A stretch of DNA of 5,962 bases, taken from Clostridia bacterium (lineage in GTDB: Bacteria; Bacillota; Clostridia; Oscillospirales; CAG-272). The notes below the pieces were generated by a model, which did no database searches, had not been told where the DNA came from, and saw only the letters and a program-made list of their open reading frames with translations. Positions 1 to 5,962 of the stretch are shown piece by piece. Position 1 is the stretch's first letter. The number at the start of each line of letters is the position of its first letter. The DNA lies in the NCBI GenBank assembly GCA_017420845.1, contig JAFQOC010000282.1, positions 1 through 5,962 of the forward strand. Direction: 5' to 3'. Position numbers and translations under genes: made by a program.

Positions 1-4
1 GGTA

Positions 5-13
5 TGATATACT
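5..13 (+). promoter_or_regulatory. Possible extended -10 promoter element for the rhamnosidase gene
   Basis: The bases TGA-TATACT match the extended -10 form TGn-TATAAT with one mismatch. Initiation would fall near position 20 and leave a leader of about 44 nt before the ATG at 64. The -35 region lies outside the window, so only half of the promoter can be judged. The element overlaps the small inverted repeat at 8-19, which could be an operator. Confidence 0.35.
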
Positions 14-19
14 TGTATA
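8..19. repeat. Short inverted repeat TATAC-TT-GTATA at the left edge
   Basis: Two perfect 5-bp arms are separated by TT and overlap the possible -10 element. A dyad of this size at a glycosidase promoter is where a repressor could bind, and the half-site ACTTGTATA (11-19) resembles operators of GntR-type regulators. The match is short and AT-rich, so chance is a real alternative. No regulator gene is present in the window. Confidence 0.2.
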
Positions 20-63
20 GGTATAGTGGTCGACTATGCCCTCCCATGAAAGGACACAACGCC

Positions 64-2604
64 ATGATCTACATCCGACAGGTCTATCTGGACGGCACCC
101 CCGTCCTCTTCCCCATATGCGAGTTTTCTCCCAAGCACGCCACCCCCACCCTCTCCTGGGCGGTGGGCGGCGGCAACCCCGATGACAAGCAGATCGCCTA
201 CACCCTCACCGTGGAGATCGGCGGCGAGACCGTCTTTGACAGCGGCCGGGTGGAGACCTCCCGCCAGTCCGCTCTGCTGGACGGCTTCACCTTCCCCGCG
301 GGGGCTTTGGCAGAGGTAACCGTGATCGTAGAATCTGCCACCGAAAAGACCGAGCCCTACTCCGTCACCCTGTTCAACGGATGTCTCGGCACCTTCCCCG
401 GGGAGTGGATCACTTCCAGGGAGGATCAGGGTGAGCGGGTACTGCGCTTTGTCAAGGACTTCACCATAGACAAGCCCATAGACAGCGCGATGTTATACTA
501 TTGCGGTCTGGGTTATCACCACGCCTCTTTCAACGGCGAACCATTTGACTGCTGGCATCTGGATCCCGCTCATGCCAATTATGCCAAGACCTGCTATTAT
601 CGCGTCAGCCACCTGCGGGAAAACCTGATTCAAAAGGGCCAGAACCGCCTGGAGATCCAGGTCGCCCCCGGCTGGCGCAAGAACGGCACCGACTTCATGT
701 GGCAGATGCTGGGCGAGCGCAAGATCGAATTCTACGGCGACAGCGTTCTGTGGGCATATCTCCATATCGTTTACGAGGACGGCACCACCGAGGACATCGT
801 GACCGATGATACGTGGGAATGCGCCCTTGACCCTCGCACCTCCTCCATCTTCAACGGCGAGACCTTTGACGCATCCCTCAACAAGGACTTTGACGAGTGC
901 GACAAGATCCCCGTCAAGACCACCGCCGCCCCCGGCGGAGAGATGCGCCCCATGGTCCTTCAGCCGATCGCCAATCATGGTTATTGGGAGCCAAAAGAAA
1001 TCACCACCCCCAAGCCCGGTGTGTTCGTGGTAGACTTCGGGCAGAATATCGCAGGTGTGGCAGAGCTGATCCTCCCCGAGAATCTGAAAGCGGGTCAGGT
1101 GATTACTTTGACCTTTACCGAGGAGTTGAACGAAGACGGCACGGTCTACACCGACATTCTGCGCGGTGCCAAACAGACCGACACTTATATCGCCGCAGGA
1201 GACGCGCGTGATTTGAGCCTTTGGACACCCGATTTTACATACCACGGCTTCCGCTACTGCCAGATCACGGGTCTGGACTATCTGATGCCCGAAATGATCG
1301 ACGCGTGTCTCATCCACACCGATCTGGAAAACCGCTCCTCCTTCACCTGCGGCTCCCCCATGGTCAACGCCATCCAAAAGGCCCTGGTCATGACCGAGCG
1401 GGACAATATGCACTCCATCCTCACCGACTGCCCCCAGCGCGACGAGCGCATGGCGTGGATGAACGACGCCACGGTACGCTTTGAGGAGACCCCCTACAAC
1501 TTCGACGCCTCCCGCATCTTCCCCAAGATCCTCCAGGACATCAAGAACGAGCAGCGCGCCGAGGGTCAGTTCACCTGCTGTGCTCCCTTCATCTACGGCG
1601 GACTCCCCGCCGATCCCGTCTGCTCGTCTTACCTCGTAGCCGCCAAGGAGGCATTGATGCACTACGGCGAGCTGGGTGCTGTGGACGAGTTCTTCGACGG
1701 CATGGCCGCTTGGGAGGACTACCTCCTGTCCCGCAGTCCCGACGGCACTGTGGACTACTCCTACTACGGCGACTGGGCGGCTCCCGCCTACGCTTGTCTG
1801 AGCGACGAGGGCGCCCCCAGCGCCGTGACCCCCGGTGTGGTCATGTCCACGGGCTACTCCTACTACAACTGCAAGCTCCTGGCTGATTTCGCCCGCCGCA
1901 CGGGCCGTTCTGAGGCCGAGGCCAAGTACACCGAAAAGGCCGAGTACGTGAGAAAAGCCTTCCTCGACAAGTGGTTTGATCCCGAGACGGGCAAGGTGGC
2001 TACCGGCTCCATGGGCTGTCAGGCCTTCGCCCTGTGGCTGGGGATCCTGCCTGCCGAGTGTGAGGCCAAGGCCGCCGAGGTCATGCGAAACGACTTGGTG
2101 GAGAAGAACTACAAGTTCACCACGGGCAACCTCAACACCCGCTACCTCATGGATATGCTGACTAAGCACGGCTACATCGAGGACGCCTGGAAGGTCATCA
2201 CCTCCGACGAGTACCCCTCCTTCGGCTATATGTTCCAGAACGAAGCCACCACCATCTGGGAGCGCTTCGAGATGAAGAAGAACCCCGGCATGAACTCCCA
2301 CAACCACCCCATGTACGGCGCGGTGGGCTACTGGTTCTACGCCTATCTGGGAGGTATTATCCCCACCGAGCCCGGCTTTACCCGTGTCTCCATCAAGCCC
2401 TACTTCCCCGAAAAGCTCACCTCCTGCCACGCCGTGGTGGATACCGTCATGGGCGAGATCTCGGTGCGGTGGTCCAAGCGCTACGGCAAGCTCTACCTGT
2501 TTATCCAGACCCCCTTCGGTGTCACCGCCGACGTGGACTTCGACGGCAAGGTGACCACCGTGGGCGCGGGGTATCACGTGTTTGAGAAGGAAGTAGAGGC
2601 GTAA
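64..2604 (+). CDS. Alpha-L-rhamnosidase, glycoside hydrolase family 78
   Basis: This 846-residue enzyme is predicted to release terminal alpha-L-rhamnose from glycosides by an inverting mechanism. In order, I see a fibronectin-like beta domain (about 1-105), a Bac_rhamnosid_N-like domain (113-290, with GLGYHHASFNG and the later VAPGW), a beta domain (315-420, with DFGQNIAGV and LNEDGT...LRGAKQTDTY), the (alpha/alpha)6 catalytic barrel (425-765) and a C-terminal beta sandwich (766-846). The barrel carries DCPQRDER (455-462), where E461 should be the general acid, and TTIWERF, where E733 is the likely general base. Family members usually have Gly-Asp after the acid motif; here it is N467-D468. 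There is no signal peptide, so it should act in the cytoplasm on imported small glycosides. I chose ATG 64 because GAAAGGA (48-54) lies 9 nt before it; ATGs at 4 and 46 are in frame but lack such a site. Length is normal and nothing is broken. Aglycone specificity cannot be read from the sequence. Confidence 0.93.
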   Translation: MIYIRQVYLDGTPVLFPICEFSPKHATPTLSWAVGGGNPDDKQIAYTLTVEIGGETVFDSGRVETSRQSALLDGFTFPAGALAEVTVIVESATEKTEPYSVTLFNGCLGTFPGEWITSREDQGERVLRFVKDFTIDKPIDSAMLYYCGLGYHHASFNGEPFDCWHLDPAHANYAKTCYYRVSHLRENLIQKGQNRLEIQVAPGWRKNGTDFMWQMLGERKIEFYGDSVLWAYLHIVYEDGTTEDIVTDDTWECALDPRTSSIFNGETFDASLNKDFDECDKIPVKTTAAPGGEMRPMVLQPIANHGYWEPKEITTPKPGVFVVDFGQNIAGVAELILPENLKAGQVITLTFTEELNEDGTVYTDILRGAKQTDTYIAAGDARDLSLWTPDFTYHGFRYCQITGLDYLMPEMIDACLIHTDLENRSSFTCGSPMVNAIQKALVMTERDNMHSILTDCPQRDERMAWMNDATVRFEETPYNFDASRIFPKILQDIKNEQRAEGQFTCCAPFIYGGLPADPVCSSYLVAAKEALMHYGELGAVDEFFDGMAAWEDYLLSRSPDGTVDYSYYGDWAAPAYACLSDEGAPSAVTPGVVMSTGYSYYNCKLLADFARRTGRSEAEAKYTEKAEYVRKAFLDKWFDPETGKVATGSMGCQAFALWLGILPAECEAKAAEVMRNDLVEKNYKFTTGNLNTRYLMDMLTKHGYIEDAWKVITSDEYPSFGYMFQNEATTIWERFEMKKNPGMNSHNHPMYGAVGYWFYAYLGGIIPTEPGFTRVSIKPYFPEKLTSCHAVVDTVMGEISVRWSKRYGKLYLFIQTPFGVTADVDFDGKVTTVGAGYHVFEKEVEA

Positions 2605-2631
2605 GCCCCTGAATCCATAGGGTGGGGGCTT
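2603..2631 (+). other. Intercistronic hairpin starting in the rhamnosidase stop codon
   Basis: AAGCCCC (2603-2609) pairs perfectly with GGGGCTT (2625-2631) across a 15-nt loop. The 5' arm includes the last two bases of the TAA stop. The sequence after the stem is GCTCCCGCC, with no T tract, so it is not a standard intrinsic terminator. It could instead slow 3' exonucleases or mark a processing point between the first two genes. Only the pairing is seen; the role is a guess. Confidence 0.35.
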
Positions 2632-2669
2632 GCTCCCGCCGCAGATGCCAATGAAAGGAGACCATCACC

Positions 2670-3608
2670 ATGAAAAAACTGCTTCTGTTTGCCCTATGTG
2701 CCCTCCTGACCGTATCCCTGTTCGGGTGCACCCCGCCCACGTTCCCACGGGAACACATAACCGAAGATTCGCCCATCATGAATCCCGAGGATATCTATAC
2801 CGAAACCGTGGAGGAAAGAACTCTTGGCGGATCGGTTCAGGCAATTTGCGGTGAAGACTTAATCCGCATCAGTCTATATCAAGTTCACCGTGAGGAATAC
2901 GGTGACGAAGTCTACGTGCGTATCCCCAAAAATGAGGATACTTCATCCTGGTGCAAAGGCGACGATGTTGATGTAACCTTCGACACCCTCGAGCGTTCCA
3001 AAAACCCCGGCAATCTGCCCATTATTGTCGCGAAAACCATTGTTGTCATGATTCCCGCCGCCAAACCCATCATCTACCTCTACCCCGAAACCCCCACCGA
3101 GGTCTCGGTGAACCTTACCCTTGACGGCCGCCTCACCTGCACCTACCCCGACTACGAAAAGGGCTGGCAAAACTTCACCGCCCACCCCGACGGCACGCTG
3201 ATCTTCCCGGATGGCAAAGAGTATTACTGCCTCTACTGGGAGGGTATGCAGACCACCGAGTGGGACTTCTCCACGGGCTTCTGCGTGAAAGGTGAAGACA
3301 CCGCCGCATTCCTTGAGTGGGCATTAGCCGAACAAGGGCTGACGGCACGGGAGGCCAACGAGTTCATCATCTACTGGCTGCCCCTCATGCAGGAGAATCC
3401 CTATAACGTCATTTCCTTCCAGACCGATGCCTACACCGACGGTGCGGTGCTGGAAATCACCCCCACCCCCGACAGCCTGCTTCGCGTGTTCATGGCCTAC
3501 TACCCCTCCGACGAGGCGGTGGAGATCGCACCGCAAGCCTTTGAGACCCCTGCCCGCGACGGCTTTACCGTGGTGGAGTGGGGTGGCAGTCAGGTGAAGA
3601 AGCCTTGA
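2670..3608 (+). CDS. Putative lipoprotein of unknown function with IYLYPE/VVEWGG domain
   Basis: The 312-residue product starts with a lipoprotein signal: MKK, a hydrophobic run (4-18), then lipobox L17-F18-G19-C20, so C20 should be lipidated and the protein held on the outer face of the membrane. Phe at -2 is uncommon but tolerated. Residues 50-130 form a beta-rich segment (GGSVQAICGEDLIRIS, GDEVYVRIPK) suggestive of a small OB-like barrel; this is inference. From about 132 the sequence has a signature I recognise from unannotated proteins of gut Firmicutes and Bacteroidota: KPIIYLYPE (132-140), TYPDYEKGW (158-166), PDGTL (173-177), YCLYWEG (186-192) and GFTVVEWGG (298-306). I know no biochemical role for it and see no catalytic motif. 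AAAGGAG (2654-2660) sits 9 nt before the ATG. The gene begins 65 nt after the rhamnosidase with no visible promoter between, so co-transcription is likely. Its first half is less GC-rich than its second. Confidence 0.85.
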   Translation: MKKLLLFALCALLTVSLFGCTPPTFPREHITEDSPIMNPEDIYTETVEERTLGGSVQAICGEDLIRISLYQVHREEYGDEVYVRIPKNEDTSSWCKGDDVDVTFDTLERSKNPGNLPIIVAKTIVVMIPAAKPIIYLYPETPTEVSVNLTLDGRLTCTYPDYEKGWQNFTAHPDGTLIFPDGKEYYCLYWEGMQTTEWDFSTGFCVKGEDTAAFLEWALAEQGLTAREANEFIIYWLPLMQENPYNVISFQTDAYTDGAVLEITPTPDSLLRVFMAYYPSDEAVEIAPQAFETPARDGFTVVEWGGSQVKKP

Positions 3609-3633
3609 CGCTCAATCCTCGTAAATAAAAAAT
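3605..3633 (+). promoter_or_regulatory. Weak SigA-type promoter candidate before the sugar mutase
   Basis: TTGACG (3605-3610, 5 of 6 to TTGACA) overlaps the lipoprotein stop codon and is followed after 17 nt by AAAAAT (3628-3633, 4 of 6 to TATAAT) within the only AT-rich patch of this gap. Initiation would be near 3640, leaving a leader of about 20 nt that still contains the Shine-Dalgarno site. The -10 lacks the important first T, so the call is tentative; read-through from upstream is the alternative. Confidence 0.3.
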
Positions 3634-3659
3634 CTCACATACAGAAAGGAACCGAACCT

Positions 3660-5375
3660 ATGCCCAACTATCTCGACAACTACAACCGCTGGCTCAACTC
3701 CGACAAGCTCTCCGACGTAGAGAAAGCTGAACTCCTCTCCATCAAGGACGATGACAAGGAGATCCAGCTCCGCTTCACCGACTACCTCTCCTTCGGCACC
3801 GCGGGTCTGCGGGGCACCATGAAGGTGGGTATGAACGCCATGAATATCCATACCGTGGCCTACGCCACCCAGGGCCTGGCACAGCTCATCATCGAGGAGG
3901 GCCGCACCGCCGACGGTGTCGCCATCGCCTACGACAGCCGCAACAACTCCGAGCTCTTCGCCAAGACCGCCGCACGCGTGCTGGCCGCCGCCGACATCCC
4001 CGCCTACCTCTTCGACGAGCTCCGCCCCACCCCCGAGCTGTCCTTCGCTCTCCGTGAGCTGAAGTGTGTGGCGGGCATCAACATCACCGCCTCCCACAAC
4101 CCCAAGCAGTACAACGGCTACAAGGCCTACTGGGAGGACGGCGCCCAGCTGCCCCCCGAGCACGCCGACGTGGTGAGCGCCACCATGCAGAAGCTGGATA
4201 TCTTTGAGGACGTCAAGCTGGCCGACTTCGACGAGGCTCTGGCCGCCGGTAAGATCGTCATGCTGGGCAGAGATATGGACGAGAAGTACCTCGCTTGCGT
4301 GCAGGCCCAGGCCGTCAACCCCGAGGCCGTCAAGGCCGTGGCCGACGAGCTGAAGATCGTCTACTCCCCCCTCCACGGCACCGGCTACCGTCTCGTCCCC
4401 GAGATCCTGCGCCGTTGCGGTCACAAGAACGTCTTCACCGTGGACGAGCAGATGGTGATCAGCGGCGACTTCCCCACCGTGGCCAAGCCCAACCCCGAGT
4501 ACAAGGAGGTCTTTGACATCGGTATGAAGATCGCCGACGAGGTGGGCTCCGACCTGGTGGTCGCCACCGACCCCGATGCCGACCGCGTAGGCGTTGTCAC
4601 CCGTACCCCCGACGGCTCCTTCACCACCATCACGGGCAACCAGATGGGCGCGCTCCTCATGGACTACATCCTCACCGCCTACGAGGAGACGAACACCATG
4701 CCCGAGATCCCCTTCGCGGTAAAGACCATCGTCACCACCGAGCTGGCCGCCAAGATCTGCGAGGCACACGGGGTCAAGATGCACAACGTGCTCACCGGCT
4801 TCAAGTTCATCGGCGAGGTCATCAAGGACTACGAGAAGAAGGGCTACGGCACCTTCGTCCTGGGCTTCGAGGAGAGCTACGGCTACCTGAAGGGCACCTA
4901 CGCCCGCGATAAGGACGCCGTGGTGGCCGCCATGCTCATCTGCGAGATGACTGCTTACTACAAGGCCAAGGGCATGACCCTCTCCGACGCGCTGGACGCC
5001 CTCTACGAGAAGTACGGCTACTGCTATGAGGCCAACGTGGAGATCTACATGGAGGGTCTGGACGGCCCCGCCCGCATGGCCGAGAAGATGAACGCTCTCC
5101 GCAACCCCGCCCCCGCCGAGATCGCAGGCCGCAAGGTAGTCAAGTTCGGTGACTACCAGGCCCAGACCATCGAGGACCGCGTCAGCGGCACCGTGGAGTC
5201 TACCAATCTGCCCAAGTCCAACGTGCTGTCCTTCACCCTGGACAACGGTGACGTCATCGTCGCCCGTCCCTCGGGTACCGAGCCCAAGATCAAGTTCTAC
5301 TTCATGCTCATCGGCAAGGATAAGGACGAGACCGTGGCTAAGATGGCGAACTACAGAGCAGGGCTTGGAGTTTAA
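3660..5375 (+). CDS. pgcA: Phospho-sugar mutase (alpha-phosphoglucomutase/phosphomannomutase family)
   Basis: The 571-residue cytoplasmic enzyme should interconvert hexose 1- and 6-phosphates, chiefly glucose-1-P and glucose-6-P, through a phosphoserine and a bisphosphate intermediate, linking glycolysis to UDP-glucose, cell-envelope sugar and glycogen synthesis. All family loops are present: FGTAGLRG (45-52) near the N-terminus; TASHNP (143-148) with catalytic S145; the Mg-binding DPDADR (304-309); the sugar-binding GFEESYG (402-408), whose EESYG form is typical of the long PgcA/PGM2-type branch, not the GEXSGH/GGEXSG bacterial types; and the phosphate-binding RPSGTEPK (536-543). Length matches this branch. 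AGAAAGGA (3643-3650) lies 9 nt before the ATG, and the protein begins just before the usual N-terminal helices, which supports this start. It sits 51 nt after the lipoprotein and ends 13 nt before a strong hairpin. The symbol follows the Bacillus subtilis homologue; strict preference for glucose over mannose phosphates cannot be proved from motifs alone. Confidence 0.93.
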   Translation: MPNYLDNYNRWLNSDKLSDVEKAELLSIKDDDKEIQLRFTDYLSFGTAGLRGTMKVGMNAMNIHTVAYATQGLAQLIIEEGRTADGVAIAYDSRNNSELFAKTAARVLAAADIPAYLFDELRPTPELSFALRELKCVAGINITASHNPKQYNGYKAYWEDGAQLPPEHADVVSATMQKLDIFEDVKLADFDEALAAGKIVMLGRDMDEKYLACVQAQAVNPEAVKAVADELKIVYSPLHGTGYRLVPEILRRCGHKNVFTVDEQMVISGDFPTVAKPNPEYKEVFDIGMKIADEVGSDLVVATDPDADRVGVVTRTPDGSFTTITGNQMGALLMDYILTAYEETNTMPEIPFAVKTIVTTELAAKICEAHGVKMHNVLTGFKFIGEVIKDYEKKGYGTFVLGFEESYGYLKGTYARDKDAVVAAMLICEMTAYYKAKGMTLSDALDALYEKYGYCYEANVEIYMEGLDGPARMAEKMNALRNPAPAEIAGRKVVKFGDYQAQTIEDRVSGTVESTNLPKSNVLSFTLDNGDVIVARPSGTEPKIKFYFMLIGKDKDETVAKMANYRAGLGV

Positions 5376-5388
5376 TTCATCCCCCAAA

Positions 5389-5422
5389 CGAAAAGCACCG
5401 CCCAACCGGGCGGTGCTTTTCG
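5389..5422. terminator. Bidirectional intrinsic terminator between convergent genes
   Basis: A perfect 15-bp stem, CGAAAAGCACCGCCC (5389-5403) against GGGCGGTGCTTTTCG (5408-5422), closes an AACC loop. Read rightward, the GC-rich stem is followed by TTTT (5417-5420), 13 nt after the mutase stop. Read leftward, the AAAA at 5391-5394 becomes a matching U run, about 30 nt after the zinc-ribbon stop. The U tracts are short (four bases) and part of the stem itself, so efficiency is uncertain, but placement and symmetry strongly favour shared termination. Confidence 0.9.
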
Positions 5423-5451
5423 CGTGTCTCACGCTTCTATGCTTGCAAAGA

Positions 5452-5736
5452 TCAGTTGTTTCTGTTGCGGAAGCAATCGTTGCAGTAAACAGGACGGTCG
5501 TTGCGGGGCTCGAAGGGAACCTGGCAGGGCTGACCGCACTCGGCGCAAACGGTGTCGAACATCTGGCGGGCAGGAGCAGTGCTCTCGCCACGCTGAGCCT
5601 TGCGAGCGTTGCGGCAGTCGCGGCATCTCTGGGGCTCGTTGGTGAAGCCCTTCTCTGCGTAGAACTCCTGATCTCTGGCGGTGAAAACGAATTCGCGTCC
5701 GCAATCCTTGCAGACAATGGTCTTGTCAGTGTACAT
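5452..5736 (-). CDS. Small tandem zinc-ribbon protein (zf-trcl-like)
   Basis: The 94-residue product has eight cysteines in four C-x2-C pairs, enough for two zinc sites: C9-x2-C12 with C38-x2-C41, and C64-x2-C67 with C85-x2-C88; C71 is an extra cysteine. The first half (VCKDCGREFVFTARDQEFYAEKGF...PQRC) matches the short zinc-ribbon proteins, often labelled probable zinc-ribbon domain, common in Clostridia. The second half (CAECG...VPFEPRNDRPVYCNDCF) is the ribbon frequently joined to it. The linker is basic (RNARKAQRGE), which suits nucleic-acid or ribosome contact, but no function is established that I know of. There is no signal peptide or membrane segment. AGAGG (5743-5747 on the complementary strand) lies 6 nt before the ATG and decides the start. 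It is a single-gene unit with its own strong promoter, converging on the mutase gene. Confidence 0.9.
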   Translation of the reverse strand: MYTDKTIVCKDCGREFVFTARDQEFYAEKGFTNEPQRCRDCRNARKAQRGESTAPARQMFDTVCAECGQPCQVPFEPRNDRPVYCNDCFRNRNN

Positions 5737-5756
5737 GTAATACCTCTTCCTTTTTC

Positions 5757-5771
5757 GTGCATTTCCTGCAC
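5757..5771 (-). other. Short hairpin in the leader of the zinc-ribbon mRNA
   Basis: In the leftward transcript GUGCA and UGCAC pair perfectly around a GGAAA loop, and a flanking U-G wobble extends the stem to six. It lies within about the first 20 nt of the predicted mRNA and upstream of the Shine-Dalgarno site, which remains free. A 5' stem of this sort can stabilise mRNA. It is short enough to be chance. Confidence 0.35.
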
Positions 5772-5782
5772 ATGGTCTTACT

Positions 5783-5811
5783 ATTATACAGCCTCAAAGC
5801 CTTTTTGTCAA
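5783..5811 (-). promoter_or_regulatory. Consensus SigA promoter of the zinc-ribbon gene
   Basis: On the minus strand TTGACA (5811-5806) and TATAAT (5788-5783) are both exact consensus hexamers with the ideal 17-nt spacer. Upstream (5812-5860) the DNA is about 25-30% GC with A and T runs, which could serve as an UP element. Initiation is expected near 5776, giving a leader of roughly 40 nt to the ATG at 5736. Such a perfect promoter suggests strong, constitutive or tightly repressed expression. No obvious operator overlaps the hexamers. Confidence 0.9.
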
Positions 5812-5962
5812 CCCCTTTTTTAAAATTTGTAAACAATCTACACCAAAAATTTTTACGAAATAGCCAAATCTGCCCTACGCGTACGGAGATATTTTTATAT
5901 GCTTCCCCATTGGCGTGTTTTGGCGTTCTCTCATGGCAGAGGAGCGGTGCACCTGTATTTCA
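5812..5962. other. AT-rich intergenic segment without a supported gene
   Basis: This stretch behind the zinc-ribbon promoter holds small symmetrical elements only: TTGT-AA-ACAA (5827-5836), AAAAATTTTT (5845-5854), TACGCGTA (5877-5884) and a direct repeat TTGGCGT (5910-5916 and 5920-5926, spaced 10 bp apart). AGAGGAG (5938-5944) looks like a rightward ribosome site, but no start codon follows at a usable distance before the window ends. A leftward frame is open through the segment but has no upstream start in view. Confidence 0.5.

Noticed and set aside
4..63. N-terminal extension of the rhamnosidase from ATG 4 or ATG 46
   Set aside because: ATG 64 has GAAAGGA at ideal spacing, the family's N-terminal beta domain begins right after it, and the extension overlaps the possible promoter.
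493..2577. Very long open frame on the minus strand opposite the rhamnosidase gene
   Set aside because: It is the mirror of strong C/G third-position bias in the sense gene. The translation is Gly/Val/His/Leu-rich, has no family motif and no ribosome site, while the sense frame has the full GH78 architecture.
64..5375. A rhamnose-utilisation pathway formed by the three rightward genes
   Set aside because: No rhamnose isomerase, kinase, aldolase, transporter or regulator is present, and the mutase motifs indicate general hexose-phosphate metabolism.
3612..5771. 719-codon minus-strand frame opposite the mutase gene
   Set aside because: It has the same codon-bias artefact. It also runs through the terminator hairpin and overlaps the well-supported zinc-ribbon gene in another frame, and its product is low-complexity.
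5149..5823. 224-codon rightward frame spanning the mutase end, terminator and zinc-ribbon gene
   Set aside because: It crosses a strong terminator, reads the zinc-ribbon gene backwards and has no recognisable domain or ribosome site.
5910..5926. TTGGCGT direct repeat as part of a CRISPR or iteron array
   Set aside because: Only two 7-bp copies are seen, too short and too few for either.
5875..5934. 19-codon minus-strand peptide MRERQNTPMGKHIKISPYA
   Set aside because: The bases before its ATG are pyrimidine-rich with no ribosome site, and nothing else supports translation.
5938..5962. AGAGGAG as the ribosome site of a rightward gene at the window edge
   Set aside because: The nearby GTG at 5947 is only 2 nt away, and any start beyond 5962 would be too far.

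Overview
The window looks like ordinary chromosome from a GC-rich, low-G+C-phylum (Firmicutes) bacterium, most likely a gut-type Clostridia/Oscillospirales relative. This is an inference from strong C/G-ending codon bias in the long genes, AAAGGA-type Shine-Dalgarno sites about 9 nt before the starts, a SigA consensus promoter, a Gram-positive-style PgcA sugar mutase and a small Clostridia-type zinc-ribbon protein. No marker gene here fixes the taxon.

Layout. Three genes run rightward and one runs leftward to meet them. (1) 64-2604 (+): a complete cytoplasmic GH78 alpha-L-rhamnosidase, with a possible extended -10 promoter at the left edge. (2) 2670-3608 (+): a lipoprotein of unknown function with two regions, the second carrying a conserved IYLYPE...GW...VVEWGG signature. 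(3) 3660-5375 (+): an alpha-phosphoglucomutase/phosphomannomutase-family enzyme with all four active-site loops. (4) 5452-5736 (-): a 94-residue protein with two C-x2-C pairs of zinc ligands in each half. A perfect 15-bp hairpin at 5389-5422 lies between the convergent genes and can terminate transcription from both sides. The rightmost 226 bases are AT-rich; they hold a textbook TTGACA-17-TATAAT promoter for the zinc-ribbon gene and no gene that I can support.

The three rightward genes are 65 and 51 nt apart. The first gap shows no promoter, so the rhamnosidase and lipoprotein are probably co-transcribed; a weak promoter candidate at the end of the lipoprotein gene could drive the mutase separately. 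Rhamnosidase supplies L-rhamnose from glycosides, while the mutase is housekeeping hexose-phosphate metabolism, so adjacency alone does not make a pathway.

I found no mobile element, CRISPR array, tRNA or rRNA, and nothing that clearly amounts to a new system. The items most worth a second look are the uncharacterised lipoprotein, whose base composition changes near its domain junction, and the leader of the zinc-ribbon gene, which has a perfect promoter, a 5-bp hairpin and a possible leaderless CxxC mini-ORF overlapping the start.
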